Source of the DNA: Bacillota bacterium
GTDB taxonomy: Bacteria; Bacillota; Clostridia; UBA1381
NCBI GenBank assembly: GCA_029007725.1
Contig: JAQXIJ010000046.1
Coordinates: 26,993-90,992, forward strand
Direction of reading: 5' to 3'
DNA: 64,000 bases
A program made the position numbers and the translations under genes. Numbering within the stretch: position 1 is the stretch's first letter; every line of letters begins with the position of its first letter. Under the pieces are notes generated by a model. It ran no database searches and was not told the origin of the DNA. It saw only the letters and a program-made list of their open reading frames with translations. Shown here piece by piece: positions 25,957-34,902 of this stretch.

Positions 25957-26683
25957 AGGAAAAACGGCAATAATCACCGGCGCGTCACGCGGAATCGGAA
26001 GGGCGATTGCCATTAAGCTTGCAGAAAACGGCGCGGATGTTGCGCTTTTGTACTGCGGAAATGCCATAAAGGCAGAAGAAACCGCAGTCCAGGCAGCACA
26101 ATTTCAAGTATACTCAAAGGCGTACAGGTGCAATGTTTCGAACTTTTCGGAATGTGAGAGTATAGTGAAGCAGATAATAGGTGATTTCGGCAAAATTGAT
26201 ATATTGGTCAACAATGCCGGAATAACGCGCGATATGCTTTTGCTTCAAATGAAAGATGACGACTTCGGTGCGGTTATCGACACCAATTTAAAGGGGGCAT
26301 TCAACATGATAAAGCAGTGCTACCGCCCGTTTATTAAGCAGAAACACGGCAAAATTATAAACATCAGCTCTGTTTCGGGCCTTATGGGCAATGCCGGTCA
26401 GGCAAACTATTCCGCATCAAAAGCAGGCATAATCGGGCTGACAAAATCTGTTGCAAAGGAGCTTGCCTCGCGCGGAATCTGCTGCAATGCCATAGCACCC
26501 GGCTTTGTTGAAACCGACATGACAGCGGACTTTAGGGACAATGCGGACATTATCTCCTCAATACCCATGAAACGCATGGCAAAACCGGAGGAAATAGCAA
26601 ATCTTGCGGCATTTCTTGCAGACGACACATCAGATTACATTACCGGCGAGGTTATCCGCATTGACGGCGGACTTGCCATGTAG
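25949..26683 (+). CDS. fabG: 3-oxoacyl-ACP reductase
   Basis: NADPH-dependent keto reduction step. 244 residues, classical short-chain dehydrogenase. Cofactor motif TGASRGIGRAIA, NNAG motif, catalytic Ser in INISSVSGLMG, and Tyr/Lys in YSASKAG. Ends with the conserved IRIDGGLAM. Ends in TAG, which shows that TAG is a normal stop in this genome. Confidence 0.95.
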   Translation: MLKGKTAIITGASRGIGRAIAIKLAENGADVALLYCGNAIKAEETAVQAAQFQVYSKAYRCNVSNFSECESIVKQIIGDFGKIDILVNNAGITRDMLLLQMKDDDFGAVIDTNLKGAFNMIKQCYRPFIKQKHGKIINISSVSGLMGNAGQANYSASKAGIIGLTKSVAKELASRGICCNAIAPGFVETDMTADFRDNADIISSIPMKRMAKPEEIANLAAFLADDTSDYITGEVIRIDGGLAM

Positions 26684-26698
26684 ATTGGAGTTTATATA

Positions 26699-27937
26699 AT
26701 GAAAAAAGTAGTAGTTACGGGAATGGGTGCAATAACCCCCCTCGGCAATGACGTAAATACATTTTGGAATTCCATTGTCGAAGGCAAAAACGGCATTTCG
26801 GAAATCACACACTTCGATCCGTCCGAATTTGATGCAAGGCTTGCGGGTGAGGTAAAAGGCTTTGATCCGCTTTTGTATATGGAAAAAAGCGACGTCCGAA
26901 AAACCGACCTTTTTGTGCAGTATGCGCTCGGCGCAGCGGCTCAGGCGATGTCGGATAGTAACATCATCGGCAATATTGCCCCAGAAAAACTCGGCGTTTA
27001 TTTTGGTTCGGGAATCGGTGGTTTCAACACCTTTATGCAGGAGCATGACAAACTGAAAGAGCGCGGTCCGAAGCGTGTTTCACCTATGTTCATTCCAAAA
27101 ATGATTTCAAATATCGCAGCAGGCAACATTGCGATAAAGTTTAAGGCAGAGGGACCGTGCCTTTCTATCACGACGGCGTGCGCAACCGGTTCAAACTGTA
27201 TCGGCGAGGCATACCGTGCCATTGCCGGCGGATATGCCGACGCAATCATCGCCGGTGGAAGCGAGGCTTCAATAACTCCGCTTGCGGTTGCAGGTTTTAT
27301 AAACTGCATGGCGCTTTCGGAAAGCAACGACCCATGCAGCGCTTCAATTCCTTTTGACAAATGCAGAAGCGGCTTTGTCATGGGTGAGGGCGCAGGCGCG
27401 CTTATTATTGAAGAATATGAACATGCCAAAAAGCGCGGCGCAAAAATTTACTGCGAAATTTCGGGCTATGGCAGCACCTGCGACGCCTATCATGTCACAG
27501 CTCCCGAACCAGAAGCCAGCAGCGCAGCAAGAGCAATTTATGATGCCGCCGCAAAGGAATCCATTGCCGATATGAGCAAAGTATATATTAACGCTCACGG
27601 AACCGGAACACCTCTTAATGACAAAACGGAAACTCTGGCGCTCAAAAAAGCCTACGGCGAGGACGCTTATAAACTTCACATAAGTTCAACAAAATCCATG
27701 ACCGGTCATATGCTCGGCGCAGCAGGCGCAGTTGAAGCCATAGCGTCAATTATGGCGCTGAACACCGGCATAATTCCGCCTACAATTAACCTTAAAGAGC
27801 CGGATCCCGAATGTGATCTGGATTATACCCCCAACAAGGCGGTAAAGGCAGACCTCGACATGGCTCTGTCGATTTCTCTCGGTTTCGGTGGTCACAACGC
27901 ATGCGTCGCTTTCAAGAAGGAGAAGGCAAATGAATAA
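26699..27937 (+). CDS. fabF: 3-oxoacyl-ACP synthase II
   Basis: Elongating condensing enzyme. 412 residues. Catalytic Cys in TTACATGSNCIGEAY, His in NAHGTGTPLNDKTE and His in STKSMTGHMLGAAGA. Starts MKKVVVTGMGAITPLGNDVN. Overlaps fabZ by 8 bp. In streptococcal-type operons accB sits between fabF and fabZ; here it does not. Confidence 0.96.
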   Translation: MKKVVVTGMGAITPLGNDVNTFWNSIVEGKNGISEITHFDPSEFDARLAGEVKGFDPLLYMEKSDVRKTDLFVQYALGAAAQAMSDSNIIGNIAPEKLGVYFGSGIGGFNTFMQEHDKLKERGPKRVSPMFIPKMISNIAAGNIAIKFKAEGPCLSITTACATGSNCIGEAYRAIAGGYADAIIAGGSEASITPLAVAGFINCMALSESNDPCSASIPFDKCRSGFVMGEGAGALIIEEYEHAKKRGAKIYCEISGYGSTCDAYHVTAPEPEASSAARAIYDAAAKESIADMSKVYINAHGTGTPLNDKTETLALKKAYGEDAYKLHISSTKSMTGHMLGAAGAVEAIASIMALNTGIIPPTINLKEPDPECDLDYTPNKAVKADLDMALSISLGFGGHNACVAFKKEKANE

Positions 27938-28349
27938 GGACGAAATAATGAAAATTATTCCGCACAGGGATAATATGCTTCTTATCGATTCGGTTGAACT
28001 TGCAGACGGCAAGGCGCACGGCAAAAAGCTTATCACCGGCGATGAATGGTTTTTGAAAGGTCACTTTCCGCAAAATCCGGTTGTGCCTGGCGTAATTCTT
28101 TGTGAAATTCTGGCACAGTCCACCTGCGTCTGCCTAAACAGCGGAGTTTCGAACGGCAAGCTACCGTTTTTTTCGGGGATCAACAAGGTCAAATTCAAGC
28201 ACCCCGTAAAACCGGGAGATTTGTTTGAAACCGAGTGCGAAATAATAAAAACCATGGGACCGTTTTATTTTGCAAAGGGCAAGGGCACAGTAAACGGCAC
28301 AGTTTGCGTGACCGCCGAATTTTCCTTTGCGCTTGTTGATGAAAAATAA
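27930..28349 (+). CDS. fabZ: 3-hydroxyacyl-ACP dehydratase
   Basis: Hot-dog fold dehydratase. 139 residues from ATG 27930 (MNKDEIMKIIPHRDNMLLID), chosen over a longer upstream frame because GGAGAAGG precedes it and family similarity begins there. Catalytic His in GHFPQNPVVPGVI and Glu in LCEILAQS. Overlaps the fabF end by 8 bp. Next gene accD starts 21 bp later; accC, usually found here, is missing. Confidence 0.95.
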   Translation: MNKDEIMKIIPHRDNMLLIDSVELADGKAHGKKLITGDEWFLKGHFPQNPVVPGVILCEILAQSTCVCLNSGVSNGKLPFFSGINKVKFKHPVKPGDLFETECEIIKTMGPFYFAKGKGTVNGTVCVTAEFSFALVDEK

Positions 28350-28370
28350 TCCGAAGAAAGGTGTATACAA

Positions 28371-29183
28371 ATGATTTTTGACAAATTGTTTAAACGCACA
28401 AAGCCGGAACAAGAAAAGCTCGTCTGCAAAAAATGCGGCTCCGAAACAGTGCTTTCGGAGATTGTCGCAAACAACATGATATGCCCGTACTGCGGCGCAT
28501 ATATGCGCATGAGCGCGCGAAGCCGAATCGAGCTTGTCGCAGATACGGACAGCTTTTGCGAAATGTACTCGGAACTTTCAAGCCAAAATCTTATAGACTT
28601 CCCCGACTATGACGAAAAGCTGAAAAAAGCCGAAGCTCAAAGTGGCGAAAAGGATGCCGTTGTTTGCGGTACGTGCAGCATTGGCGGCACAAAAACGGCA
28701 ATTTTTGTTATGGATTCCGGATTTATGATGGGAAGTATGGGGACAGTTGTCGGCGAAAAAATTACAAGAATTTTTGAATACGCCGCCGAAAACCGCTTGC
28801 CGGTCATCGGCTTTACCACATCGGGTGGCGCAAGAATGCAGGAGGGCATATTTTCGCTTATGCAGATGGCGAAAGTCAGTGGAAGTGTAAAGTTGCACAG
28901 TGACGCAGGACTTTTGTACATTGCCGTCCTGACCGACCCAACAACAGGCGGTGTGACAGCCAGCTTTGCTATGGAAGCGGACATAACCATTGCAGAGCCA
29001 AAGGCTCTCATCGGATTTGCCGGCGCAAGAGTTATCGAACAGACCACCGGCGAAAAGCTACCTCAAGGTTTTCAGAGGTCGGAATTTCAGCTTGAACACG
29101 GCTTTGTTGATATGATTGCCGAAAGACCTCAGATAAAAAACATTCTTGCGAACCTTCTTAAAATGCACGAGGTGAGATTATGA
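28371..29183 (+). CDS. accD: Acetyl-CoA carboxylase carboxyltransferase beta subunit
   Basis: Transfers CO2 from carboxybiotin to acetyl-CoA with AccA. 270 residues. An N-terminal four-cysteine zinc ribbon (CKKCGSE and CPYCGAY) is followed by the crotonase-fold domain with GFTTSGGARMQEGIFSLMQM and GFAGARVIEQTTGEKLP. Overlaps accA by 4 bp (ATGA). Confidence 0.95.
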   Translation: MIFDKLFKRTKPEQEKLVCKKCGSETVLSEIVANNMICPYCGAYMRMSARSRIELVADTDSFCEMYSELSSQNLIDFPDYDEKLKKAEAQSGEKDAVVCGTCSIGGTKTAIFVMDSGFMMGSMGTVVGEKITRIFEYAAENRLPVIGFTTSGGARMQEGIFSLMQMAKVSGSVKLHSDAGLLYIAVLTDPTTGGVTASFAMEADITIAEPKALIGFAGARVIEQTTGEKLPQGFQRSEFQLEHGFVDMIAERPQIKNILANLLKMHEVRL

Positions 29184-29953
29184 AAGCTTATGACAGAGTA
29201 ACAAACGCCAGAAAAAGTGCGCGTCCCTTGGGAGGGCACTACATTTCTGCCGTCACCGACGGATTTATTGAACTGCACGGCGACAGACGTTTTGCAGATG
29301 ACGCAGCCATAATCGGCGGAATCGGTATGTTGGGTGATGTGCCGGTTACGGTCATCGCGATGGAACGTGGCAACACCATCGAGGACAGAATGAAGCGGCA
29401 CTTCGGCTGCCCTAGTCCTGAAGGATACCGCAAGGCCCTGCGGCTTATGAAACAGGCTGAAAAATTCAAAAGACCGGTTATTTGCTTTATCGGCAGCTCG
29501 GGTGCTTACTGCGGAATAGATGCCGAAAAGCGCGGTCAAGGGCAGGCAATTGCAGAAAATCTCATGGAAATGATGACACTTAAAACCCCGATAATTTCTG
29601 TTGTTGTCGGCGAAGGCGGCAGCGGCGGAGCGCTTGCTCTAGGCGTTGCGGACGAGGTTATAATGCTTGAAAATGCGGTATATTCGGTAATTTCTCCTGA
29701 AGGCTGCGCAAGCATACTCTGGAAGGACGCGTCCCATGCGCCCGAAGCGGCGGAAGCATTACGGCTGACCGCTCACGATCTTAAAGATTTTGGCATAATC
29801 GACAAGATTGTTGTCGAAACCGATCGTTCTCAAGAGCAGATAGACAGCGCACTCAAATTTGAGCTTATTCAAGATATAAAAAATTTGCTGTCCCTTTCCT
29901 GCAGCGATATGCTTAAAAAACGCTACGAAAAATTTAGAAAAATCGGTGCATAA
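29180..29953 (+). CDS. accA: Acetyl-CoA carboxylase carboxyltransferase alpha subunit
   Basis: Partner of AccD in the carboxyltransferase half-reaction. 257 residues. Seen: ELHGDRRFADDAAIIGGIG, FGCPSPEGYRKALRLMKQAE, IGSSGAYCGIDAEKRGQGQA and VVGEGGSGGALALGVAD. Last gene of the operon, followed by an intrinsic terminator. The biotin carrier and biotin carboxylase must be encoded elsewhere. Confidence 0.95.
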   Translation: MKAYDRVTNARKSARPLGGHYISAVTDGFIELHGDRRFADDAAIIGGIGMLGDVPVTVIAMERGNTIEDRMKRHFGCPSPEGYRKALRLMKQAEKFKRPVICFIGSSGAYCGIDAEKRGQGQAIAENLMEMMTLKTPIISVVVGEGGSGGALALGVADEVIMLENAVYSVISPEGCASILWKDASHAPEAAEALRLTAHDLKDFGIIDKIVVETDRSQEQIDSALKFELIQDIKNLLSLSCSDMLKKRYEKFRKIGA

Positions 29954-29990
29954 AAAATTCCTGCGGCGCGTGCGTCACAGGAATTTTTTT
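29953..29990 (+). terminator. Terminator of the fab-acc operon
   Basis: 11-bp stem AAAAATTCCTG/CAGGAATTTTT with a GC-rich 14-base loop and a T run, starting at the accA stop. Confidence 0.9.
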
Positions 29991-30022
29991 ATGCCCTCAA
30001 GTGCGAGCAGCTTCTTTTTTAT

Positions 30023-30433
30023 CTAAATTCCTGACGAATAGCCGCCGATTTCGCCGTTTTCGTTTATAACGCGATGGCAGGGTATGATAATAGGAATACG
30101 GTTTTTTCCGTTTGCTTTGCCTACAGCACGGTACGCGTTCGGACTGCCTGACATTTCGGCAAGCTGTTTATACGATATGACCGTTCCATACTGAATTTTG
30201 CAAAGCGCGTTCCACACGCGTTTTTGAAATTTGCTTCCCTCTATTTTGAGCGGAACACAAAATTCTTTGCGCTCTCCGTCAAAATATTCCTTAAGCTGCC
30301 GCACACAGTTCGAAAGAACATTCGTTTTGCCGATATTTTCGCACTTTTCAAAGGCTATTTCCGTAATATATTCTCCGTCCGAAAAAACTGCGACAGATCC
30401 GACCGGCGAATCAATGCACACCGAATAAATCAT
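30023..30433 (-). CDS. ogt: Methylated-DNA-protein cysteine methyltransferase, C-terminus cut by an in-frame TAG
   Basis: Repairs O6-alkylguanine by moving the alkyl group to its own cysteine. The active-site block RIPIIIPCHRVINENGEIGGY is present as IPIIIPCHRVI then GEIGGY, and the DNA-recognition part FQKRVWNALCKIQYGTVISY as FQKRVWNALCKI and GTVISYKQLA. ATG 30433 preferred over GTG 30439 because GGAGG is 9 bases from it. The frame stops (TAG at 30025-30023) right after GGYSSGI. Reading through gives IKKKLLALEGIKKFL and a TGA at 29975, which is the expected C-terminal helix. So the intact gene was about 16 residues longer; it may now be inactive or partly active. Convergent with accA. Confidence 0.85.
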   Translation of the reverse strand: MIYSVCIDSPVGSVAVFSDGEYITEIAFEKCENIGKTNVLSNCVRQLKEYFDGERKEFCVPLKIEGSKFQKRVWNALCKIQYGTVISYKQLAEMSGSPNAYRAVGKANGKNRIPIIIPCHRVINENGEIGGYSSGI

Positions 30434-30575
30434 TTTCACCCACCTCCGTTTATTCTATCATACCATGCTTTTTATTGCATGTCCATCAAAAATTTTCAGA
30501 ACATTATGTAAACCTGTTTCATAAAATATTATGTAAGCTGAAATAGCTTGCAAATGTTAAGGAAGGGTTGATATT

Positions 30576-31238
30576 ATGAATGATTGCCATTGCGCTAAGC
30601 AACATTTCACTAAGGAAAACGAAAACAACGTAATAAACAACGAGGCTGCACAAAGCTCTGCCGCGGCAGCCTGCGCGCGTTCGCAGCGTGGATTTGAACC
30701 GCCGAAATGCTCTGCCGATATATCGGAGGGTCTGTTTGAAAACGATCTTGGACTGTTTTTTAAGTCAAGTAGCAGAAATGCGGAATTTTCGGTACGTGAC
30801 GATGTATACTGTGTTCTCGAAAATCCAAAAAATTCGGGTGTGACGATTTTTTTAAGCGAGGTTTTCCTTGCAAGTCTGTCGGGAACGACGCTTCATGCAA
30901 GAGGTTTTATCACCAAGGACACCTGCCAAATCGAGGATTGCTGCAAAAAGATAAGCACTGAAACTTGTCTTTTCTGCGGACGTCCGAAGGGCAAAATCTA
31001 CCTTTGCAAAAAGCTGAGCGAGCATAGTGCAAGACCTACTGATGTTTGCTTTGACGTACCTGCCTATGACACGCACACAGAATATACCGAGGGTCGGATT
31101 GCCCTAAAGTCCGGTGAAGCCTTTGTTCTTAAGGTGACGCCCAGCACCTCATGTGGCGGTGCGGCACGCGGTGCTTTTGCTTTTGCTTGGTGGGAAATCC
31201 CCCACAAAGACAATGACTGTCCTTGTCATCGGGAATAA
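30576..31238 (+). CDS. DUF6143-like protein of unknown function
   Basis: 220 residues, no signal peptide, cysteine-rich (CHCAKQ near the start, EDCCKKIS, CLFCGR, CPCHRE at the end). The central YCVLENPKNSGVTIFLSEVF and the C-terminal GAFAFAWWE resemble the NPxNSGVxxF and F(G/A)WWE stretches I associate with DUF6143 proteins; this is a weak match by eye. ATG at 30576 follows AAGGAAGGG. It stands alone on the plus strand and ends in a shared bidirectional terminator. Function unknown. Confidence 0.6.
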   Translation: MNDCHCAKQHFTKENENNVINNEAAQSSAAAACARSQRGFEPPKCSADISEGLFENDLGLFFKSSSRNAEFSVRDDVYCVLENPKNSGVTIFLSEVFLASLSGTTLHARGFITKDTCQIEDCCKKISTETCLFCGRPKGKIYLCKKLSEHSARPTDVCFDVPAYDTHTEYTEGRIALKSGEAFVLKVTPSTSCGGAARGAFAFAWWEIPHKDNDCPCHRE

Positions 31239-31294
31239 AGTGCAGATATAAAAAACATCTGCCTGTATACCTTTTTGCATACTTGGGACAAATC

Positions 31295-31319
31295 AAAAGC
31301 GAGGCTCTGCCTCGCTTTT
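31295..31319. terminator. Bidirectional terminator
   Basis: Perfect 11-bp stem AAAAGCGAGGC/GCCTCGCTTTT with a 3-base loop, between convergent genes ending at 31238 (plus) and 31347 (minus). Confidence 0.88.
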
Positions 31320-31346
31320 AATTATGATAGTCCTCATGCCACATAT

Positions 31347-32030
31347 CTATTTTTCAAACCGATATCCTGCGCCCCAGACCGTAGTTATATACTCGGGACG
31401 TGCAGGATTTTTTTCAATTTTTTCGCGGATCCGCGCAATATGCACCGTTACGGTGCTTGCATCGGAAAGCGCATCAAACCCCCACACTCGCTCAAACAAA
31501 TCCTCCTTGCTGTAAACTCTGTTCGGATTTTTCATCAAAAAGAGCAGCAGGTCAAACTCTTTTTGTTTCAGCATAATTTCCTCACAATCCACATACACGC
31601 GCCGTTCCGCCTCATTTACCGAAATTCCGCGCACCGTTATGACAGAGCTTTTTTGTGATGCCGAAAGTTTTTCATATGTCTTCAGATGACTTTTTACCCT
31701 TACCAGAAGCTCGCCCATACCGAACGGCTTTGTTATGTAATCGTCCGCACCGCTGTTCAAGCCCTTTATCTTTGCAACCTCTTCGTCTTTGGCCGAAATG
31801 ATTATAACAGGAATCTTTTTCGATTCGCCGATTTTGCCCAAAATTTCAAAACCGTCCGGCTTGGGAATCATAATATCAAGAATCACGAGGTCAATTCCGC
31901 CGTCATTATATCGCGCAAGACCTCTTTCGCCGTCATAGCAGACCTCCACCGCATAACCGCTCATTTCAAGATAGTCCTTTTCTATCTCGGCGATACTTTC
32001 GTCGTCCTCAATTATCAGAATTTTTTTCAT
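31347..32030 (-). CDS. OmpR-family response regulator
   Basis: 227 residues. Receiver domain with KKILIIEDDESIAEIE and the phospho-acceptor Asp in LVILDIMIPKPDG (~residue 52), the conserved Lys in ITKPFGMGELLVR. The C-terminal winged helix has KEFDLLLFLMKNPNRVYSKE and SDASTVTVHIARIREKIE. Start overlaps the kinase gene by 23 bp. Likely controls the ABC transporter genes just upstream in the same operon. Confidence 0.93.
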   Translation of the reverse strand: MKKILIIEDDESIAEIEKDYLEMSGYAVEVCYDGERGLARYNDGGIDLVILDIMIPKPDGFEILGKIGESKKIPVIIISAKDEEVAKIKGLNSGADDYITKPFGMGELLVRVKSHLKTYEKLSASQKSSVITVRGISVNEAERRVYVDCEEIMLKQKEFDLLLFLMKNPNRVYSKEDLFERVWGFDALSDASTVTVHIARIREKIEKNPARPEYITTVWGAGYRFEK

Positions 32031-33333
32031 AGAGTACCTCCTTGCCTTTTACTTTTTTGAGCGAAATCAAAATCGATGTTCCTTCGCCGGACTTGCTCAC
32101 TGCCCAGATTCTGCCGTCCATGTTTTCTATAATCTGCTTTGAAATTGCAAGTCCGAGTCCGCTTGAACCATTAATCTGCCGCGATTTTTCGCAGCGGTAG
32201 AATCTGTCGAATATTTTTGAAATATCCTCATCGTCAATCCCGATGCCATTGTCCATCACTTCGATTATAACACTTGATGCGTTTTCGCGCAATATAAGCT
32301 GCACCTCACCGCTACTCGAAGAAATATATTTCAGCGCATTTGTTACAATGTTTCCCATAACTCTGTCCATCTGCTGAACATCTACCCTTACATTATACAT
32401 ATCCTTTACCTTACTGACAAAGCTGATTTTTTTGTTCTCCCTTGCAAATACAGGCCGCATATCTTCCGCAAATGCCGCCAGATATGCCGCAATATCTATG
32501 TCAAGGAGCTTAAACTCCACCTGGTTCAAATCAAGTTTGGAATACAGCAACAGATCGCTTATCATAGTGTTTATTAGCTCGGTTTTTTCAAGCGATTTTT
32601 TTACATATATACCCCGTTTTTCTTCGGTATCCGCAACACCGTCCAAAATTCCCTCAAGATAGCCCTTAAGCGCCGTTATCGGTGTACGCAGGTCGTGCGA
32701 TACACTTGAAATTAGGAATTTTCGGTTTTCCGACGCTTTTTTATTCATATAGACCTCTTCCTTCAGGCGGATTCTCAGGCTTTCTATTTCCTTTGCCAGA
32801 CGATTTATTTCGTCGCTGCCGGCGTCGGGAATGTTTATATCCAGTTCGCCGCAGGCAAGCCTGTGCGTCTGATTTTTCAGCTCAGTCAGCGGCGCGGCAA
32901 TTTCGTTTTCATTCTTTTTCTGCACTACGGCTAGCACAATCAGATAGACCGAAAAAAAGACTGCCGCAGCATAGGCGGTAAGAATTTTGTTTACGCGCAA
33001 AATATCCATCTTCGGCGTCAGTTGGACTAGCTTCGTTCCGTCGGAAAATTCATGCTGCGTCACAGTGTATGACGCCTTTCCGCGCGAAAATTCGTCCTCA
33101 CCCGCCTCAATACTCAAAAGTAGATTTTGCTGCTCGGTCGGCGAAAGCTCCGCGCTCGAATAGGTTACCTTTCCTCCGTATATCACGGCAGAGTCGGATG
33201 TTAGGCGGTTGCCTTTTACCGGGATATCTCGGATTGCAAGGAATGCACCGGTTGTGCAGACCAAAACGAGCGCCGAAATTACAAGCGATATAAAAAGTAT
33301 AAAAATCCCCTGAAAAAACAGTCTTTTTTTCAT
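32008..33333 (-). CDS. Sensor histidine kinase
   Basis: 441 residues: membrane helix at ~7-29, an ~85-residue extracellular region, second helix ~115-135, HAMP segment (PLTELKNQTHRLACGELDI), HisKA with the phospho-His in ISSVSHDLRTPITALKGY, and a HATPase with NIVTNALKYIS, EVMDNGIGIDDED and GSSGLGLAISKQ. Sizeable outside domain, so the signal may be read directly. Sits between the ABC permease gene and the response regulator, typical of cell-envelope stress and antimicrobial-peptide modules. Confidence 0.92.
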   Translation of the reverse strand: MKKRLFFQGIFILFISLVISALVLVCTTGAFLAIRDIPVKGNRLTSDSAVIYGGKVTYSSAELSPTEQQNLLLSIEAGEDEFSRGKASYTVTQHEFSDGTKLVQLTPKMDILRVNKILTAYAAAVFFSVYLIVLAVVQKKNENEIAAPLTELKNQTHRLACGELDINIPDAGSDEINRLAKEIESLRIRLKEEVYMNKKASENRKFLISSVSHDLRTPITALKGYLEGILDGVADTEEKRGIYVKKSLEKTELINTMISDLLLYSKLDLNQVEFKLLDIDIAAYLAAFAEDMRPVFARENKKISFVSKVKDMYNVRVDVQQMDRVMGNIVTNALKYISSSSGEVQLILRENASSVIIEVMDNGIGIDDEDISKIFDRFYRCEKSRQINGSSGLGLAISKQIIENMDGRIWAVSKSGEGTSILISLKKVKGKEVLYEKNSDN

Positions 33334-33350
33334 AGCGCTTCTCCCAAAAA

Positions 33351-34094
33351 TCAGATTTCCTTTGTCTCAAAAACCATATATCCCGCCGAAAACAGCATTA
33401 TGCACCAGCCGGCTGACACAAGCAACATCCGCAGTAGCTTTGCAAAGCCTATAAGCGGCGCATATACCAAAACGTACATGCTGAGTCCCGAAGTGAAAAA
33501 AAATGTGGAATATGCCGGATAAATCACCTCAAAGGTTTTGAACACCATGAAAACGATGAAGCAGAGCATAAACGACATTCCGCTGCCCTTTGCTATGTTG
33601 CACACCAGCGCCGCCATAAGACAGACCGCACACAGCGGAACAGCCGAAACAATATATGCCGCAAAAATGCGCAGAACCTTAAACTCGGTATGGCCTATCA
33701 CAACCGATACCGCAAAGGATACCAGCATGGCAAACATCAGCATAGCCGTTGAAAAGGTCGTGGCGGCAGCCGTTTTTGCCAAAAAAACTTTAAGCCGTGA
33801 TGCCGGAGCAAGCAGTGTGGTCTTTATCGTACCGCCGGAAAGTTCGCCGCAGAATATATCTATGCAGACAAATGCGGCAAAAAGCGGTATCACAATATTT
33901 ACAAAAACAGGAAGCATCATTATAGAAAATTCCGATTTTCCTGCCAGATTTATGCCCATAAAGCTGTTCACCGTGCAAGTTATCAGCGCACCGACCGCAA
34001 TGACGGAAAGGCTCATAATCACTGAAACGGTTATCTTCTTTCTTTTTGACAGCTTATAAAGCTCGTTTATGTATGCTGCCTTAAATTCAGCCAT
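33351..34094 (-). CDS. ABC-2 type transporter permease
   Basis: 247 residues with six hydrophobic segments, the usual size for BcrB/lantibiotic-immunity permeases. Starts MAEFKAAYINELYKLSKRKK, a common opening for this family. Contains IDIFCGELSGGTIKTTLL, the conserved patch after helix 2. Start overlaps the ATPase stop by 8 bp. Pairs with the ATPase encoded upstream. Confidence 0.85.
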   Translation of the reverse strand: MAEFKAAYINELYKLSKRKKITVSVIMSLSVIAVGALITCTVNSFMGINLAGKSEFSIMMLPVFVNIVIPLFAAFVCIDIFCGELSGGTIKTTLLAPASRLKVFLAKTAAATTFSTAMLMFAMLVSFAVSVVIGHTEFKVLRIFAAYIVSAVPLCAVCLMAALVCNIAKGSGMSFMLCFIVFMVFKTFEVIYPAYSTFFFTSGLSMYVLVYAPLIGFAKLLRMLLVSAGWCIMLFSAGYMVFETKEI

Positions 34095-34806
34095 TTATAT
34101 CCACCTCGCTTAAATAATAATTCTCGAGCGATGAGTAGTTTTTTAGAACGTTTTCGGTATAATCAACGTCAATCATTTTACCGTTATAAAGGATACCTAT
34201 TTTAGTACAGGTCAGCTCAACGTCGTGTATCAAATGACTCGAAATGAGAAACGAGGTTTTGTACTTTTCTGACATTCCGCATATAAGCTTTCGCATATCT
34301 ACCATTCCCTCAACATCAAGACCGTTTAGAGGCTCATCAAGAATAAGTACGCTCGGATTTGACACAATCGCCATAGAAATACCTAGCCTTTGCTTCATTC
34401 CGAGCGAAAATCCCTTTGTTTTCTCGTTTTTGAATTTATATATTCCGGTCATATTAAGACACTCATCGATTCTTTCATCGGTCACATTACTGTAATAGCG
34501 TGCTCGAAGCCGCATATTTTCGTACGCGGTGAGATAGCCGAACGGCGCGACCGCTTCGATAATGGTTCCAACACTTTTCATTGCATTTTCGTACTCCTCC
34601 GCTACGTCATAGCCGTTTATCATAGCTTTTCCGCTGTCCGCCTTTATAAGCCCGGTAATAATTTTCATTGCCGTGGTCTTTCCTGCACCGTTAGGGCCCA
34701 AAAAGCCAAAAATCTCGCCGCGGTCAACACAAAATCCAACATTTTCGATTCCGCGGCCATTTTTATATTTCTTGCACAAATCGGTAATCTGTATTGCCTT
34801 GTCCAT
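34087..34806 (-). CDS. ABC transporter ATP-binding protein, BcrA type
   Basis: 239 residues. Walker A GPNGAGKTTAMKIITG, signature FSLGMKQRLGISMAI, Walker B VLILDEPLNGLDVEG. Short BcrA-like ATPase that pairs with one ABC-2 permease. With the kinase and regulator downstream this makes a four-gene module like those giving resistance to bacitracin or lantibiotics (inference from family and order). ATG at 34806. Confidence 0.9.
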   Translation of the reverse strand: MDKAIQITDLCKKYKNGRGIENVGFCVDRGEIFGFLGPNGAGKTTAMKIITGLIKADSGKAMINGYDVAEEYENAMKSVGTIIEAVAPFGYLTAYENMRLRARYYSNVTDERIDECLNMTGIYKFKNEKTKGFSLGMKQRLGISMAIVSNPSVLILDEPLNGLDVEGMVDMRKLICGMSEKYKTSFLISSHLIHDVELTCTKIGILYNGKMIDVDYTENVLKNYSSLENYYLSEVDING

Positions 34807-34837
34807 TTTGATGCACCTGCTTTCTTTATAAAACGCA

Positions 34838-34871
34838 GTATATTCCTGCGCCTTATCGCACGGGAATATAC
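34838..34871 (-). terminator. Extended hairpin between the secreted-protein gene and the ABC module
   Basis: GTATATTCC/GGAATATAC outer arms with an inner TGCG/CGCA stem. On the minus strand TGCGTTTTATAAAG follows, a weak T tail. It could end the upstream gene or act as an attenuator in the leader of the ABC-kinase operon, whose promoter I could not place with confidence. Confidence 0.5.
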
Positions 34872-34902
34872 GCCTTGGGATTTATAATAGTGGGTATTTG
34901 TA

